DNA of 64,000 nucleotides from Adiantum capillus-veneris (GCA_014529385.2 CM043949.1:148721850-148785849), one strand, 5' to 3'; shown: positions 21,549-34,702, counted from the first letter of the stretch. The notes: generated by a model not told the origin, from the sequence alone. Program-made: numbers and translations.

Positions 21549-23421
21549 CAGTGGGAAGGAAACCAGCACGTCAGACACAGTGGATATACATAGGCCGTGT
21601 GCCAAGGAGAAGGAGGAGGTCGAGACCATGTCCGCAACCTACGACCAACCCGCAACAACAAGATGGAGGGAGCTCTCCACAATAGAGAGTCAGCACTATT
21701 CTACTTTGAGAATCGGGTAACTCAAGTCACCGAGGTAATTATCACAATCAGTTTCCAAGTCGCACATGATGCTGGAGCATAGATAACGGAAGCACATGCT
21801 CACGCTCTCACTAGAGAGACTAGGGATCTACTAAGTCTGTTTTAGGAAAGGACACCACTCTCTCCCACAAGTTTAGACAATGACAAAGCTCTTCACATAA
21901 GTCAGTACAGCCTATCTTGAGGCAGATGGCACATTCCGATACAAGTACATTCAATCAAGGTAATATTGGATTGGAAGGCTCACTACCAACACATCATCAA
22001 CACTATGATGGGGGGGGAGCGCTTCTTTGAGGTTTTGGCATCAGATCAGCCATTTGTCCTACCTTTGGTACAAGGCCATGTACCATTTGAGATTTTAATC
22101 TATGTTCTAGTAAAGAAAGGGTATACACGCCTTCTTGTAAAGAATTTGGTCCGACTTTGCCATATGTGGTTTTGGATGGCACTTGTGATCCTTCATTATG
22201 GTCAATTTGTTTTGGATTTGTCTTTGTTGATGACTCGTAGTTGAAGAAGAATCCTAACTTGAGCTGCTTGTTGAATTCTATCCCATTTGGAGTCTATTTT
22301 TGCACTCCAAGCCCTCGCGCAATTTTGAGTTACTTCTTAAGCACTACTTGGATCACAACATGTTTCCAAGCTTCTTTGGTGCCACTACTTGCTCGTGATT
22401 ATAAATTTTGCACCGAACACTCTGAATTTTCTTATCCAAACAATTGAAGCTCTTCCAATGAGAAAAAAATATCAATTTGACAGATTTCGCAACTTTAAGG
22501 TCACTGCAAACAATTTGCACTCACTTCCTAATCAGTTAGCTTCAAGGATTCATGGATCTCGATCCAAGTTTTGACACTGTTTTACACAAAATTTACAAGA
22601 TAGCTTCCAAGCATCTTTCCCAAGCTATTGGTACACTTTTTATCGAATTTGGATCGAATCTTTCCAATCATGGGTGAAAATGACAATTTGCAAACTCAAA
22701 ATTGGATATCTATTGATTTTTGATGATTTCTTTGACCATTTTATGTCAAATTTGTAGGGCACATTTTCAAGGTAGTATCAAACTGTATGTGCTTAAATTT
22801 CCCAATTAAGCTATGTTAGGGGACATGGAGCACGGTCCATGTTTTGCAACATTTTTTTATTTATAATTATAGAACTGGATCAATGATTTCACCAGCATTG
22901 TTTTACACTAGTTCTTCTTGAAAATGGAGATGGAGTCATGGATCACAATCCATGTTCCACCCCTTATGTGTAACATGATGACATGCTTGGGTCCTTCCAG
23001 GTGACGGGAGCACTCCCATGTACTTTTCCTGGAATTTGGACTTCATTTACCCTTCCAAATGTTATATGTCAGTTTGCCCAAATCCTCTTTTGATTTGATT
23101 CATTTTGTTTTTTTTGTTTTTTGTGTGCATTTTTTACCATACATAATTGTATATGCACTGATAAGGAGAATACCTATGAAATTTGGTGTAATTTGAAGGT
23201 CTAAGGTGGCTGTAGCAAGAAAAAGTGTGGCAAGGAGCTTTATGTAAAAAAATCTGTGTGTGTGTGTGTGCGCGCGGTCCAGGTTGTTAGGAGGCCTAAA
23301 TTGCCCATTTTTCCTATACGTGTTCTACTTATCCCGAATGAAGTGTGCATACTTACCTTATTTGGCCACATTTTTCATGTAATACCACCTGCGGGTTAGA
23401 GGGTTTGTCATTTGGACTTCT
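21549..23421. other. No recognised gene
   Basis: Frames such as 21966-22244 (FEVLASDQPFVLPLVQGHVP) have no family I can name. The rest is AT-rich with short frames. Confidence 0.3.
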
Positions 23422-23566
23422 TGTCATTCCAAGGGTAGAACCAAGCAGGTGCAAGGGCCAAGATAGACATGCCGTCAAGGGGTTCCCAATGTTTAGCACA
23501 CCAAGGGCCTATATAGGTCATGGATGGGAGGTGATGAGAATGGTCAAGTCCCCAATCTCTTACACT
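23422..23566 (+). repeat. LTR-like repeat, left copy
   Basis: Starts TGTCATTCCAAGGGTAG and contains CCAAGGGCCTATATAGG, a TATA box, and CCAATCTCTTACACT near its end. It is a diverged direct copy of 34703-34847, 11.3 kb away. Subtracting CACTA element 2 leaves about 5.3 kb between them, a plausible size for a decayed gypsy element. Confidence 0.6.
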
Positions 23567-24143
23567 GATATCAAATCTTTAGTCTATTCTTAGGAAAATT
23601 GGGTCGTGGATCTCCACTTTTAGCATGCTCATGCAACAAGGGGAGAGATATGGAGTTGCAAAGGATCAACAAGGAGCTGAGCCATGGGTATGGCCGCTTA
23701 CGAGGAAACGAGGTTTTCAACAAGGAGACAAAAGACTATGTATAGTTTCTTAGCAAAGGGAAAGGAATGCCGACAACTAGCAGCAAATGGAGTGTGCTCC
23801 AACTTGGCAAGCTCGCATGGAGCAGAGGACAATTTTGCATTTCTTGCCCTCAGGCCTCAGAGGTTGGTAGACGATGTTGTAGACACTTGCCCTCAAAGAA
23901 TTATCTTTTTTCATATTGTGGCCTCCCAAGGGAAGCCACATTTGGCCACTCAAAGATTAAGGGAGGGCGCCCAGGGTTGGCCCCCCCTCCCTTCCCCGCA
24001 GGTTCTCCTTGTTAGATTGGCAAAGCTCTCTAAGGTCGAAGCAAAACTTCTTTTTTTACATTTTTTAATTTTTTTACAAAAAATGAAAGTACAGTTAAAA
24101 CATCTTATGAGATCGAGATTCCACTTCTCGGAAAATTACTCAC

Positions 24144-24155
24144 CACTACAAGAGG
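24144..24155 (+). repeat. Isolated CACTA terminal repeat
   Basis: CACTACAAGAGG matches the left ends of elements 1 and 2 exactly, but the following sequence lacks the GCGACGCTC subterminal units and no right end is close by. It is either the stump of a deleted element or chance. Confidence 0.4.
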
Positions 24156-26179
24156 TTAAGGAAATTAAGCAGTGATATATCACCAACGGACAACAATCTC
24201 GACTTGAAGCACAAGAATTTTATGGATTTTTGTAATCCGATTGGACAAGGTCTATTTCCACGAACATTTTGGCTCTTGGAAAAAGTAGTGCTTTGTAGAA
24301 TACAAAAGCCACACAAATTAGAAAAATCTAGTAGTGGAAATGCATTCAAAGTCGAGGAAGAAGTGTCCATGGGGCTAATCAATTGAAGATGATTTGAATC
24401 AAGGTCGTAGGCACTCACATGCAAGGCATGCGAGCAGTAGAATAACTTGTTCTTCTTCTTCTTGGAGGTTGATTCACTCAATTATTAGGACGCCAAGGGC
24501 TAGTTGGCAGGTGTACACATGAGGTATGCAGTGGTGTCTAATTGTATTGACAAGTATTTTTTTTCATGACTCTCATGCTATGTGGCTACGACAAGCACTA
24601 GCTATGTGCATTGTCATGGATCTTTTTTCATACTTGTGCAATTTCAACACTCTATGAGGCACAAGTAAGGCTTGTGCTCAGTCACATAAGCATGATATTT
24701 TGGTTTTTGAACACATTGCTCACACAAACCAATCACATTCAAGCAATGCTTGAGTGCAAAATAATCTTATTTAAAAGCACGGTAGTGCTTGAAAATATCA
24801 TGCAAATCGGCACGGCCTATTTATAGCCTTAATGAAAGACGCACAGTATTCGGCAAGGCTGACCCTTAATTGCAATTCAAAGAATCTATCAGGCAAGTTT
24901 CTAGAGCTTCTCTTTTAAGCAAGTTGTTTGCCCATGATGCACCCGGACAAGGATATGATTCACCGATTTGACGGCAAGCGTGATACAATGAGTTTTCTAA
25001 GATATCACAGGGGCAAGGCTCCGTCTAATCCTCGAGATAATAGTAATTAAGCCAAGCAATTACAAAGTACATGCAAGTATTTTTGTGTTTTCCAATACAT
25101 TGCATAATTTGACAAGGTCGACTATTTGTGATGTTGAACGAGGTCAACTTTCTTTTGCTATGACATTGTACATTGGCAAGAGTATATATTTGCTATGAGC
25201 ACCACAATTCCATGAATACTTGTGTGAAGCAAGGCTTCCCTTTCAACATTTGGCATAATCGTTTCTAAACTTTGGAATATGCTATTAGCATACGAACTTG
25301 GGGGAAGTTGCCAAGATTTATGCATGTCTTTACGTCACAAGAGGGTGTATATGCCACATGCGCTAGCTCACTCGAGCAGTACATATGGCTATGAGCCAGA
25401 TTCAAGTGAGCTTCTTACTTACAAATTACCAAAAACCTACCCCCACAAGTGGGCAACAAGGTTAGTAAATTTCAAGCTATGTTTGTTTTTGTCTATGTTT
25501 TATTTTTTATTTTGCAAAAGGTCTCTCTATTGTGCAAAGAAAAGTGCTTGGGCACACTCCATAAGAAACCACTTACAAAGCAAAGTGCTTTGCCCGACTT
25601 CATGTGAAGCAGTACGGCTTCTCTTATGTGCCACAACCTTCTCAATTGGTTTTAGATCAAAGATACTTGCACATATCTTTAGCACTATGTGGGTATAAGC
25701 TCACAATTTATGCAATGTTGCATTTTGATGTATCTATGCCAGTGTGATCGTGCAAGGCACGCATACTAAAAGCTCACATGGTTGAGACTGTCATTGAATC
25801 CAATGGATTTTTATTTTATTTTTGCTATGTATGCATGGCATACTAAGTACGATGGACATACGGCGCCTATCATTGCATACGCTCCCTCTATAGCACTAGC
25901 TACTTTGTCAAGGATAAGCTTAGTTATTGATGTTTTAGAACATTTTGTGTTTATGTTTATTCACAGGAAAATTACCATACATGTGCACCTTGTTATAGTC
26001 GTGATCACATACAAGGTAAGTGGGTCAAGATGTGAGCTTATGGTACCTCTCTCTACGAGAGCGTGGTACAAGTACATTGTTGTACGCTTATAGGATAAGC
26101 TACCACACAACCATTGTTTGTATAGAGGCATACGTAGGGGGTATTCACTACAGTCAAATAAGGGTTTTTTCCCTCAGCT

Positions 26180-26183
<4 letters not shown>

Positions 26184-26268
<85 letters not shown>
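26184..26268. repeat. (TC)n microsatellite
   Basis: An uninterrupted TC dinucleotide tract of about 85 bases in otherwise unannotated sequence. Confidence 0.95.
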
Positions 26269-26269
<1 letters not shown>

Positions 26270-28269
26270 TCCTAATTCTCTACGAGAGAGGTGAAATTAG
26301 GCATGATTTTACTAAAATCTATATATGTCAATATGGTAGCAGGAAGGGCTAAGAGTCATATGTTTTTGAAGGGCGCGCTAAGAGCCATCTAGTTTGGAAT
26401 GGCTAAGAGCCATCTGTTTGTAATCCATCAGTGATCTCTTTCAAGATCGAACAGTTCTATCCAGTTGAGTACCCACTAATTCTAATGGACAAGCAAGAGT
26501 CTTGCCGTTACTTTTTTGTTTTTGGATATTATTTTATCACGACATAATTTAAGTGTGAAGATCATGTTGAGTTTTTGAAGGTATTAAACTTGTAAAGGAT
26601 TATCTCTAAAAGGTTTATAGATGAAGCAAGAATTTTAGACAGCACGACTATTCACAAAAACCCGAGATTATGGATTTGCGGGTCGAGAAAAGATCCAGTT
26701 GTGAATATGATTCCAGCTTGAGAGAATCTCCTATTTCATAGCACTAAGACTGTTTATACAAGTATAATTTTTGGGTAAGACCCAGCTCATGATTACTAAA
26801 TCACTTATTAATTGGTGATGGTCAATTCTTGGAACCTTCACACTTGCACTTTCAAGGAAAGGTAACACCCAGGGATTTTGATTGCAAAGGTAACACCCGC
26901 GGTTAAATGTGCAATAGGACTTGAATTTCACTAATTTTCAATTAGTACTCCCAAGCCTTTGCAAGTAGGAAATTTGGGCAGGTGCCTTTGAGTATAGATA
27001 TGTGAACAATATATTTCAACCTCCAGATACACATGTGATTTGGCTATTTTCACTTTTTTGAATATATTTTTGTTTACTTTTCCAAGTTGGACATGTACGA
27101 ACTTCTATGTTCTCATCCATTTTGTGCTTTAAGATACATGACAAGGTCATGTAAGAGAAAACTATTTTGGACCATACTATCCAATATACATTCCTGCATT
27201 ATGCAGTTTTGGCACATGTTGTCACATGGGATACAACATGGACTAGGAACTCAAGGAGTTCGGTCTAGCTAGTGTGGAGTAAGGATAATGAGGGTCCCTC
27301 TCACTCACGTCCCAAAGTGTTTGCAATTACCTCCACACACAAGTACATTTTGTACTTGAAGGATGTTCTTTTTTAAGACATCCTTACATGAGACATATTC
27401 CACATGTGGAGAATATGGGTCATTGGACACTAGCGCCTATCATGTCAATGTTATGTCGCAACAAAGTCCCTAGGTGCTCGTCGAATCCGTTTTCTAGACC
27501 ATTTTTAGAACGACGTATCAAGAAAAACTTTAGTGGCCAAAAATTGTCAGATACTTAGAACCACTTGTTAAGTTACAAGTGTTATTAACCAACTCTAATG
27601 GATGATTGTTTATACTTATAGCAAGGCTATGTGTTGTTAATGAAAAAGTTTCATTGTTTGTACTTAGAAGTGACTTATGTTTCCCATTCTATTATGGTTC
27701 AAATGTTTTAGCAAAGGCTTGCAAATGATTGCAATAGAAAGTATTTAATTTCTTTTCAGAACTATTTGCACTCCCCTTTCATGTATGCTACGAGCATCAC
27801 ATTCGTCATAAGTATTGGCCAATATGATAATGGATATGCAGGTTCAGATCTCTTTCTGCTAAATGCATGCACACTAGGTGTAATGGGCCCTAGTGTTTAG
27901 CAAAGGCCAATTTGGAGCAGCGTTCATATTCATCATATTAGTTGCTTATGAATCATTTGGCACTCTATGCATAGTATCTCTATGAGCTTACTTTTGGATC
28001 TACCAATCACCAATAGAGGTCATGGCTCGGTTTGCGTGCTTGTGGATCTTTCAAGTTAACCAAGATGGTTATTGATGACATTGTTGATTCCTCAACAATG
28101 CTGTATGATATTGTGATTCCGATTTACTAGTTACTTTGGAAGACTGTCTATAAACCGTCGGGAAACACATCTAAGTGTTGTCAGTTATCCAAAGAGGATA
28201 GGCAGATTACACTACAAGAGGCTATTCATATTAGCGACACTCACACAGCGACGCTTTAAAAAAAAATTC

Positions 28270-28331
28270 CCGGCGTCGCTATGAGCGTCGCAAATTTCTT
28301 TGTAAATTTGCGACGCTCATAGCGACGCCGG
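28270..28331. repeat. CACTA 2 left subterminal hairpin
   Basis: The same 28-base perfect inverted arms and six-base loop as in element 1 (5938-5999), preserved without mismatch although the coding parts have decayed. Exact conservation of a cis-acting end in a coding-dead copy is what mobilisation in trans would produce. Confidence 0.8.
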
Positions 28332-28418
28332 CTGGGCTAAAAAAATAACCGAGCGCGCCCAAAAACTCAGATCTCAGATCTGAGTTTTTCGGCGCCCTCA
28401 AGCAAGGAGCATGTAACG

Positions 28419-28423
<5 letters not shown>

Positions 28424-28495
<72 letters not shown>
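28424..28495. repeat. (CT)n microsatellite in CACTA 2
   Basis: About 72 bases of CT where element 1 has about 30 at the same position (6093-6122). (AC)n and (GA)n tracts follow. Confidence 0.95.
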
Positions 28496-28498
<3 letters not shown>

Positions 28499-28504
28499 CT
28501 TCTC

Positions 28505-28537
<33 letters not shown>

Positions 28538-29220
28538 AGAGGAAGGAGAGCCAGGTATGCTCCTTCCCTCTCCTCATTCTCATGTTCCCTTCTCCTCTTT
28601 CTCTCTCCCTCTCTCTCTCTCTCTCACACACACATAGTGTTTTTGAGAGAGAGAGAGTACAAACATAAACAAAAACGCACACACACATTGAGAGAGGAAA
28701 AGAGAGAGAGAGCATGCATAAACAAAAAACGCACGCATTGAGAGAAGAAAAGAGAGAGAGAACATGCATAAACAAAAAACGCACACATTGAGAGAGGAAA
28801 AGAGAGAGAAAACATGCATACGATCCAAAAAAACGCACACACATTGAGAGAGAAAGAGAGAGAAACTAATTTAACGTCGTAGGAAACTAATTAAAATTAA
28901 AAGACCTAAAGATCTAGCCGACAAGGAGTTGAACTCAAGACCTATTATTCAAGAGGGAAATGGCATAATCAATCTATCATACTTGGCATGGGTGATAGAA
29001 AGGTTATACCATTTATCTCTTTTTATTGGCACACACATCCACACACGCGCACACACACAAGAAGAAGAGAGTTATAACGTCGTAGGAAACTATCCTAAAA
29101 GACGTTAAAGATTAGGTTAGATGTAGACTTACGTTAAATTAGATTTAGGTTTATTTTTAACTAGATTTACGTTTATTTACGCTAGATTTAGATTTACGTT
29201 ATATTAGATTAGATTTAGGT

Positions 29221-29581
29221 CTCCATAGACTGCGATGCCTGCATGAAGCGGGTGAAGAAAGCCCTCAATGGAATATAGGTTATTGCTGCCTTCACTCATG
29301 GTGGGCTCCGTCGATCCAAAAGTACTGGTGAAATGTCTTCAGAAGATAGGGAAGAAGGTGGATCTTCACGGCGGCAAGAGTCACTACATCCCCGACACAA
29401 TGACCATCTAGACAACCTCTAGTCATTCAACAGCAACTTCACAGTTAGTAACAAGAGCAAGAACGGTCTAAAGGGCCGATTGCTGTCTTCAGATGTGGAT
29501 GGAGATGAGGCAGTGTCACCGCCGGAAGTTAACTCTCACATCTTTAGTGATGAGAATGCCAACTCTTGCCGAGTTATGTGA
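29221..29581 (+). pseudogene. Captured HIPP gene with HMA domain and CaaX box
   Basis: The first part gives CDACMKRVKKALNGI, with the HMA metal-binding CxxC. The second, shifted by one base, gives VDPKVLVKCLQKIGKKVDL. The third, back in the first frame, runs from SNFTVSNKSKNGLKG to IFSDENANSCRVM and a stop. The ending FSDEN-N-C-x-x-M is the hallmark of plant HIPPs, whose final Cys is isoprenylated. Proteins of this group bind heavy metals and act at membranes or in the nucleus. Internal TAG codons and frame changes make this copy a pseudogene or one whose introns were lost imprecisely. It lies in transposase orientation inside CACTA 2. Confidence 0.82.
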
Positions 29582-30164
29582 AAAATTATGTGTTAAATCA
29601 GTTTTAAGGTTCTTATAATCCCTGTTAGTTTAGTTCTTTGTTTTTAATATAACATAATTTACGTTAGATTTAGATTTATGTTATATTAGATTAGACTTAG
29701 GTTTATTTAGGTTTACCGACACACACACACAAGAAGAAGAGAGTTTTAACGTCGTAGGAAACTATCCCAAACGACGTTAAAGATTAGGTTAGATGTAAAC
29801 TTACGTTAAATTAGATTTAGGTTTATTTTTAGTTAGATTTACGTTTATTTAGATTTACACTTATTTACGTTAGATCGAGTCCACGCAAGAATTACTTACG
29901 GTTTAGGGTTTAGAGTTAGACGAACAGTGAAAAGATCTACTGTGAAAAGATGTTAAGATGCTGTGAAGTGCTACAGCTAGAGAAGAGGCAAAGGGGTTTT
30001 GTCCACTACATGCAGTATCATGTAGACGTGGGTGTGTAGATTTCTTGTACCCACAAATATAGGTATTGACCAATAAAGACGAGATTATAACCCGGTGGTT
30101 CTGATCTCCATGCACCTCTGAACCGAGGTGTGCGGGGATTGGACATGACTAGAGAATGTGAGGT

Positions 30165-30165
<1 letters not shown>

Positions 30166-30233
<68 letters not shown>
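30166..30233. repeat. (AG)n microsatellite in CACTA 2
   Basis: An AG tract upstream of the transposase start, allelic in position to 7487-7571 of element 1 but about 17 bases shorter. Confidence 0.95.
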
Positions 30234-30236
<3 letters not shown>

Positions 30237-30298
30237 GACGAAGAATGCCAATAGAATATTAAATTTGTTGTCCAGGTTATAAGATTTTTATCCTCATT

Positions 30299-32354
30299 AT
30301 GAGTAGTGACGAGGATGTGGGACCGTCCAACCGAAACACCTATCTCTCAACGAGGGTCTTATGTCCTTGTAATCAATGCAAGCATGCTGTGCGATGGACA
30401 AGACGTGTTTCTTTGTAGCACGTTTGCGAATTTGGCGAGTTCGATCCATCTATTATAGATCGAGTTGTTGCCAATTATAACTCGTCGGACTCTGACGCTG
30501 GACAACAAGCAGCAATCTTGCAACCCAATAGACGTGTTCACAAGCGCTTTGGTCAAGCAGCATATGTGAGGCCACAAGATGTAGCCTCTGACAGCTTGGG
30601 GGATGATCATGCAGAGCACATTCCCAACAAGGCAATGATTGAGCCCGAGATTGATGAAATGATCAAGACGATCATGGATTCAGAAAGTCTTATCTATGAT
30701 GATATGAAAAGTGAAGCCGATACGCCATTGTATAATGGAACACGTATGTCTAGATTGAAAGCACTCCTGGTTCTTCTCAACATGCAGGCAAAGTTTGGAT
30801 GGAGTGACACTAGCGTCACAGCGCTTTTCAGGTGATCTATTACAATTAGTTTACTTTAATAAAACTCTAAATGTATAATGATCTGTTAGATTTTTACACG
30901 ACTGTATCGTATTTTTATGTTGTGTAGATTGCTTAAAGAGCACATACTACCAGCTGACAATGTGATGCCAGATTCCCGAGATGAAGCAAGAAAGATTTTG
31001 CGAAACTTGGGGATGGATTACAATTCTATCCACTCTTGTCCTAATGACTGCATTCTTTTCACAGAGGAATACATAGACATGGAGAAGTGTCCGAAATGTG
31101 ATTCCAAAAGATATCGAGTAGATCTCCACGGGACAAAAATTCCACAAAAGGTTTTGTGACATTTTCCTCTGCTTCCTCGTATCAAGCATTTCTTCGAATG
31201 TAAGTCCATGGCCGCCCTAGCATCATGGCATGAGGAGAATAAATCTTCGGATGGTGTGCTACGACTTCCTGCAGATTGCGCAGCCTGGAAACATATAGAT
31301 GGAACATGGTCGGATTTTGCCAGGGAAGCTCGAAATTTGCGCTTAGGCCTGGCTATGGATGGCGTAAATCCATTTGGTCAAAGATCAACATCTTACAGTG
31401 TATGGCCCGTTGTCATCGTCAACTACAACATTCCCCCGTGGTTGACTACGAAGAAGGGGCACCTATGGCTAAGCTTGATTGTGCCAGGGCGATATAAAGT
31501 GGGGAATATGGATATGTATCTTCGTCCACTATTGGAAGAGCTACAATAATTGTGGATTGGCATAGAGGTGGTGGATATGAGCCGACACACAGGACGACGG
31601 AATGCTTTGATCAGAGGCATTCTAATGTGGACCATGCATGACTATCCCGGGCTAGCAGAATGCTCAGGTGATCTATTGACACTCCTCACTCAGACACTGT
31701 AAATCTTGTTTTTTCCCATAGTTGATCTATTATCATGTGTATACATGCAAGGCTTCAAACAAGCGGATACAGAGCATGTGTTACATGTGGACCTAGACTG
31801 AATGCACGTAGGGCACCCTCACTGAAGAAGCAAATCTACGAAGGTCATCAAGCGTATCTTCCAGAGAATCATGTGTTACGCGACGGCTTTTTGGGAACAG
31901 AGCCACCAAGGATGTGTGCACAAGCATGGTTAGAGCAGAAGGAGATGTGCGATGACGGATTGCCTCCAGGGATGAAGAGACTATCTTTATGGTAGGAGTT
32001 ACCATACTGGCCCCGACTCATGATCAATCACTTGCTCGATCCAATGCACATATTCAAGAATGTGGGTAATCTACTATGGGACCATCTGACCGGCAAGAAA
32101 GATACTTTGGGAGCCAGAGTTGACCTTAGAAATGTGGATCGTATGGAGCAATATTGGCCGCAAATAGCGTCTGATGGATCGATAAAACTCCCTAAAGCAC
32201 CATGGATTTTCACAGGAGCCCAAGAATGCAAAGCAAAAGAGACCATTCGATCTTTGCGGACCCCCACTGGCGTAATGCACTCGCTCCGAACGTGTTTTAC
32301 TAAAGAAGGAAAGCTTACCGGTTTGAAGTCACACGATTGGCATAAAATGTGTCA
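30299..32354 (+). pseudogene. TNPD/TNP2-like transposase of CACTA 2 (nonsense-riddled)
   Basis: The same three exons as in element 1 (about 30299-30831, 30928-31667 and 31751-32354) and the same domain order: CPNDCILF, CPKCDSKRY, LGLAMDGVNPF, DPMHIFKNVGN and LKSHDWHKMCQ. The frame at QKEMCDDGLPPG is intact here, where element 1 has lost a base. Stops replace coding triplets in exon 1 (CAA to TAG near 30417), exon 2 (CGA to TGA near 31157; CAA to TAA near 31547) and exon 3 (TAC to TAG near 31995). It ends at the same point as element 1, so the C-terminal loss predates the split of the two copies. Confidence 0.9.
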
Positions 32355-32459
32355 GGTACGTTCATAGTGGACTTTAATATCATTGTATAAAATGTGGACT
32401 TTAATATCATTGCTGCACATACTTTACAATTTATTTTACCGGTTGCCATTGAGGGCGTA

Positions 32460-33580
32460 GATGGCGGTTGTTGTGGGGATTCCACCACCGATGCCTCCAC
32501 ACTGCCTCGTGTTCGATGAGGCGCTTTACCCTCCCCTTCTTTGCCCGCCCCCACACCAGCCACAGCATCGCCATCTACGCCAAGTTTTGCACGGCTGACT
32601 GTTCCTAGAAGCTACACACCTCTACCTACTCCGCCAGGAGCCACCCCACTCGACACTCCTCGCTTTGCGGCCCAGACGTCGGTGGAGACACCTGACATCC
32701 GTACCCCCATCGACACGCCGCTAGAGACCCCTGCCGGGACACCCAGGTTCACGCGTCACCGGCCAGAGGGCTTGTCTTACTCCGTCGACTTCAGCAGGGG
32801 CATCATCATGGATGATGACGGCAAGAAGGTGATCTCGCGCATGCGTGGTCTTTGCTCTCAGCTGTTTAGACACTACATACTAAACAAATGAAGTGAAGTA
32901 CCAAGTGATTTAAAAAACAGAGTCATCAGCATACTTCATGATGAATCTCCCGTTCCAACACGGGATCAGCGCTTCAATGAAGACCTGCTGAAGATTCGAA
33001 TGCGCGAATACTGCAAACACAAGCGTTCCGAAGTGCAAAAAGCAATCAAGAATGGGTGGAACAGGCCAGATTGGCTGGCCAAAGAAGATTGGAAGAATGC
33101 GAAGAAAGAAGCGTGCGAGAATCCCGACAAGTGGAAGCAACAAAAGGATGCAGCCAGAGCGCGAATAGAGGCAGGGAGCTCGCACCACTTGGGGTGGATG
33201 GGCATCATTTGAGGCCGATTTTGTAAGTGTTTTCGCATTGCTCTTTATGTTCGATAGTTTAGGGTTTATGAGTTTTTTAATTCTAACATAATGAAATCTT
33301 TGTATGTTTTGACAGTGGTCGATGACAGGACGTGATCCCACACCGTACGAGCACGAGTACACAGGCAGGAAGGGCTTAAACGCCCTGATGGACATTCTCA
33401 GTTCTCGCGGCGGCATGGTTAGTATTAGGGTTTACTCTTTTCTATTTTTTGTATTGTTTTATAAATGTCGTTATATGTTTATACTTACTGAAAGCTGTCT
33501 TATTGTCTTTTTTTGCAGAATCCGACAGATACGCCGCTTGGACGCGATGAGACGTCTGACTAAACGACGTCAGTTTAGCC
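32460..33580 (+). pseudogene. Second En/Spm-type gene of CACTA 2
   Basis: Homologous to 9716-10856, with the same Pro/Thr-rich repeats (TPLPTPPGATPLDTPRF), KVISRMRGLCSQLFRHY and the same two introns. It differs by stops: CGA to TGA near 32517 and TGG to TGA near 32889. A deletion changes the GRGGWASFE segment to GWMGII and a stop. The last exons (WSMTGRDPTPYEHEYTGRKG, then NPTDTPLGRDETSD) are well preserved. This copy cannot give a full protein. Confidence 0.8.
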
Positions 33581-33914
33581 GTAGCTAGATAGCGTTAGTT
33601 TAGGGTTTCTCATAGCTTATGTATCATGAGACGGATTTTATACATCTTTTTGAACCATGTATATTATTACATTTGTCACCGCAGTTCCTTTTGCCAATCA
33701 ATTCTTTATGCCTATGATGTTGTACAATTGTCATTATTACATTTGCCAATCAATTCATTTTGCCTATGATGTGTACAATTGTCAAGTTTGCAAACAATGC
33801 GTCTTGTGGGTGACTATTTTGGGTCTATTATCTACCCTTGCACTTTTTTTTAAAAGTGAATCAAGTACAATATGGTTGATGGGTGAATGCCCTGCCACCA
33901 AAAAAAAATTCTCC

Positions 33915-34125
33915 CGGGCGTTGCTATAACCGTCGCTATAGTCTTCTGTGTAAACGTCGCTATAACCGTCGCTATGACCGTCGCTATAAGCGTCGCTATG
34001 AGCGTCTCTATATAGCGACGCTTATAGCAATGCATATAGCGACACTCTCGTAGCGACGGTTTTAGCGACGCCGGGGGTTATAAAAACCCAGTGTATTTCC
34101 GTCGCTAACAGCGTCACAAGAGCAC
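33915..34125. repeat. CACTA 2 right subterminal array
   Basis: Repeated GTCGCTATAACC and GCGTCGCTAT units switch to the opposite orientation near 34012. It is shorter than in element 1 and more diverged in unit sequence. A 110-base segment just left of it (about 33800-33910) is absent from element 1. Confidence 0.8.
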
Positions 34126-34141
34126 ATAACCTCTTGTAGTG

Positions 34142-34702
34142 TTACAAGTGTATTCTTGTGCTAAAAGATATGTGAAGCGTGTAAGCTAGCACCAAAGAAT
34201 CCAATTAGCAAGCATTTATTGCTCTAGTTGGAGTTTGCTTACATTAATGTAAAGCATGTTTGTGACTCACTTTAGTCCATTCATAATTAAGTCAGGTTCT
34301 CAACCTTGAACACTAGTTATGGTGGGGTTATTTACTGATGAAAATAGAGAAGAAGTCAATGATTATATTTTGTTGATAAGTTACATTAGCCAGTTACTAT
34401 CAATGAAAGTGAAAAGAGGTACTATTTTGGGTACATATTTGTTGTGATAACTCATTTCGCATGCTCATGTGCGTTCTAAAAGCACTCTACACACTATTTT
34501 GGATATGACCCGATAACACAAGACAACAAATGGACAACAATATGGAAAACAAGATGTTACTCTTGGTTTCATTGAACCTCCTACTGAACAGTGTTTTGGT
34601 CAAGCGAGTAGTTGGATCCATGAAGGATGCCATTGTGAAAAACATTAGTGTATCACCACTTTTGTTTTTGAGGACGAAAGCACTCCTCCAAGGGGGAAGT
34701 AA
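34142..34702 (+). pseudogene. 3' end of a gypsy polyprotein with polypurine tract
   Basis: The last codons read TTFVFEDESTPPRGK and a TAA at 34700-34702, an ending typical of plant Ty3/gypsy polyproteins. The stop overlaps a polypurine tract AGGGGGAAGTAA (34691-34702) and the next base starts the LTR-like repeat TGTCATGCC. Nothing upstream keeps a recognisable pol domain, so only the tail of the gene is assigned. Confidence 0.55.

Larger units (their letters stand above)
23567..28209. other. Probable decayed retroelement interior, no gene recognised
   Basis: Lies between the two LTR-like repeats. No gag or pol motif survives that I can identify. It includes an isolated CACTACAAGAGG at 24144, a (CT)n tract at 26184-26268 and GCTAAGAGCCAT repeats at 26349-26415. 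Confidence 0.35.
28210..34141 (+). mobile_element. CACTA (En/Spm) DNA transposon, element 2
   Basis: Ends are CACTACAAGAGG and CCTCTTGTAGTG, flanked on both sides by TTA (28207-28209 and 34142-34144), the 3 bp duplication expected for CACTA. The layout is that of element 1: left hairpin, microsatellite cluster, HIPP fragment, (AG)n, transposase exons, second gene, right subterminal array. It is longer because it keeps about 360 bases of the captured gene region that element 1 has lost. It also has a different spacer between the transposase and the second gene. At least six in-frame stops disable its two genes. Confidence 0.95.

Noticed and set aside
24144-24155. Start of a third full CACTA element
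   Set aside because: Only the 12-base terminal match is present, without subterminal units or a right end at a plausible distance.
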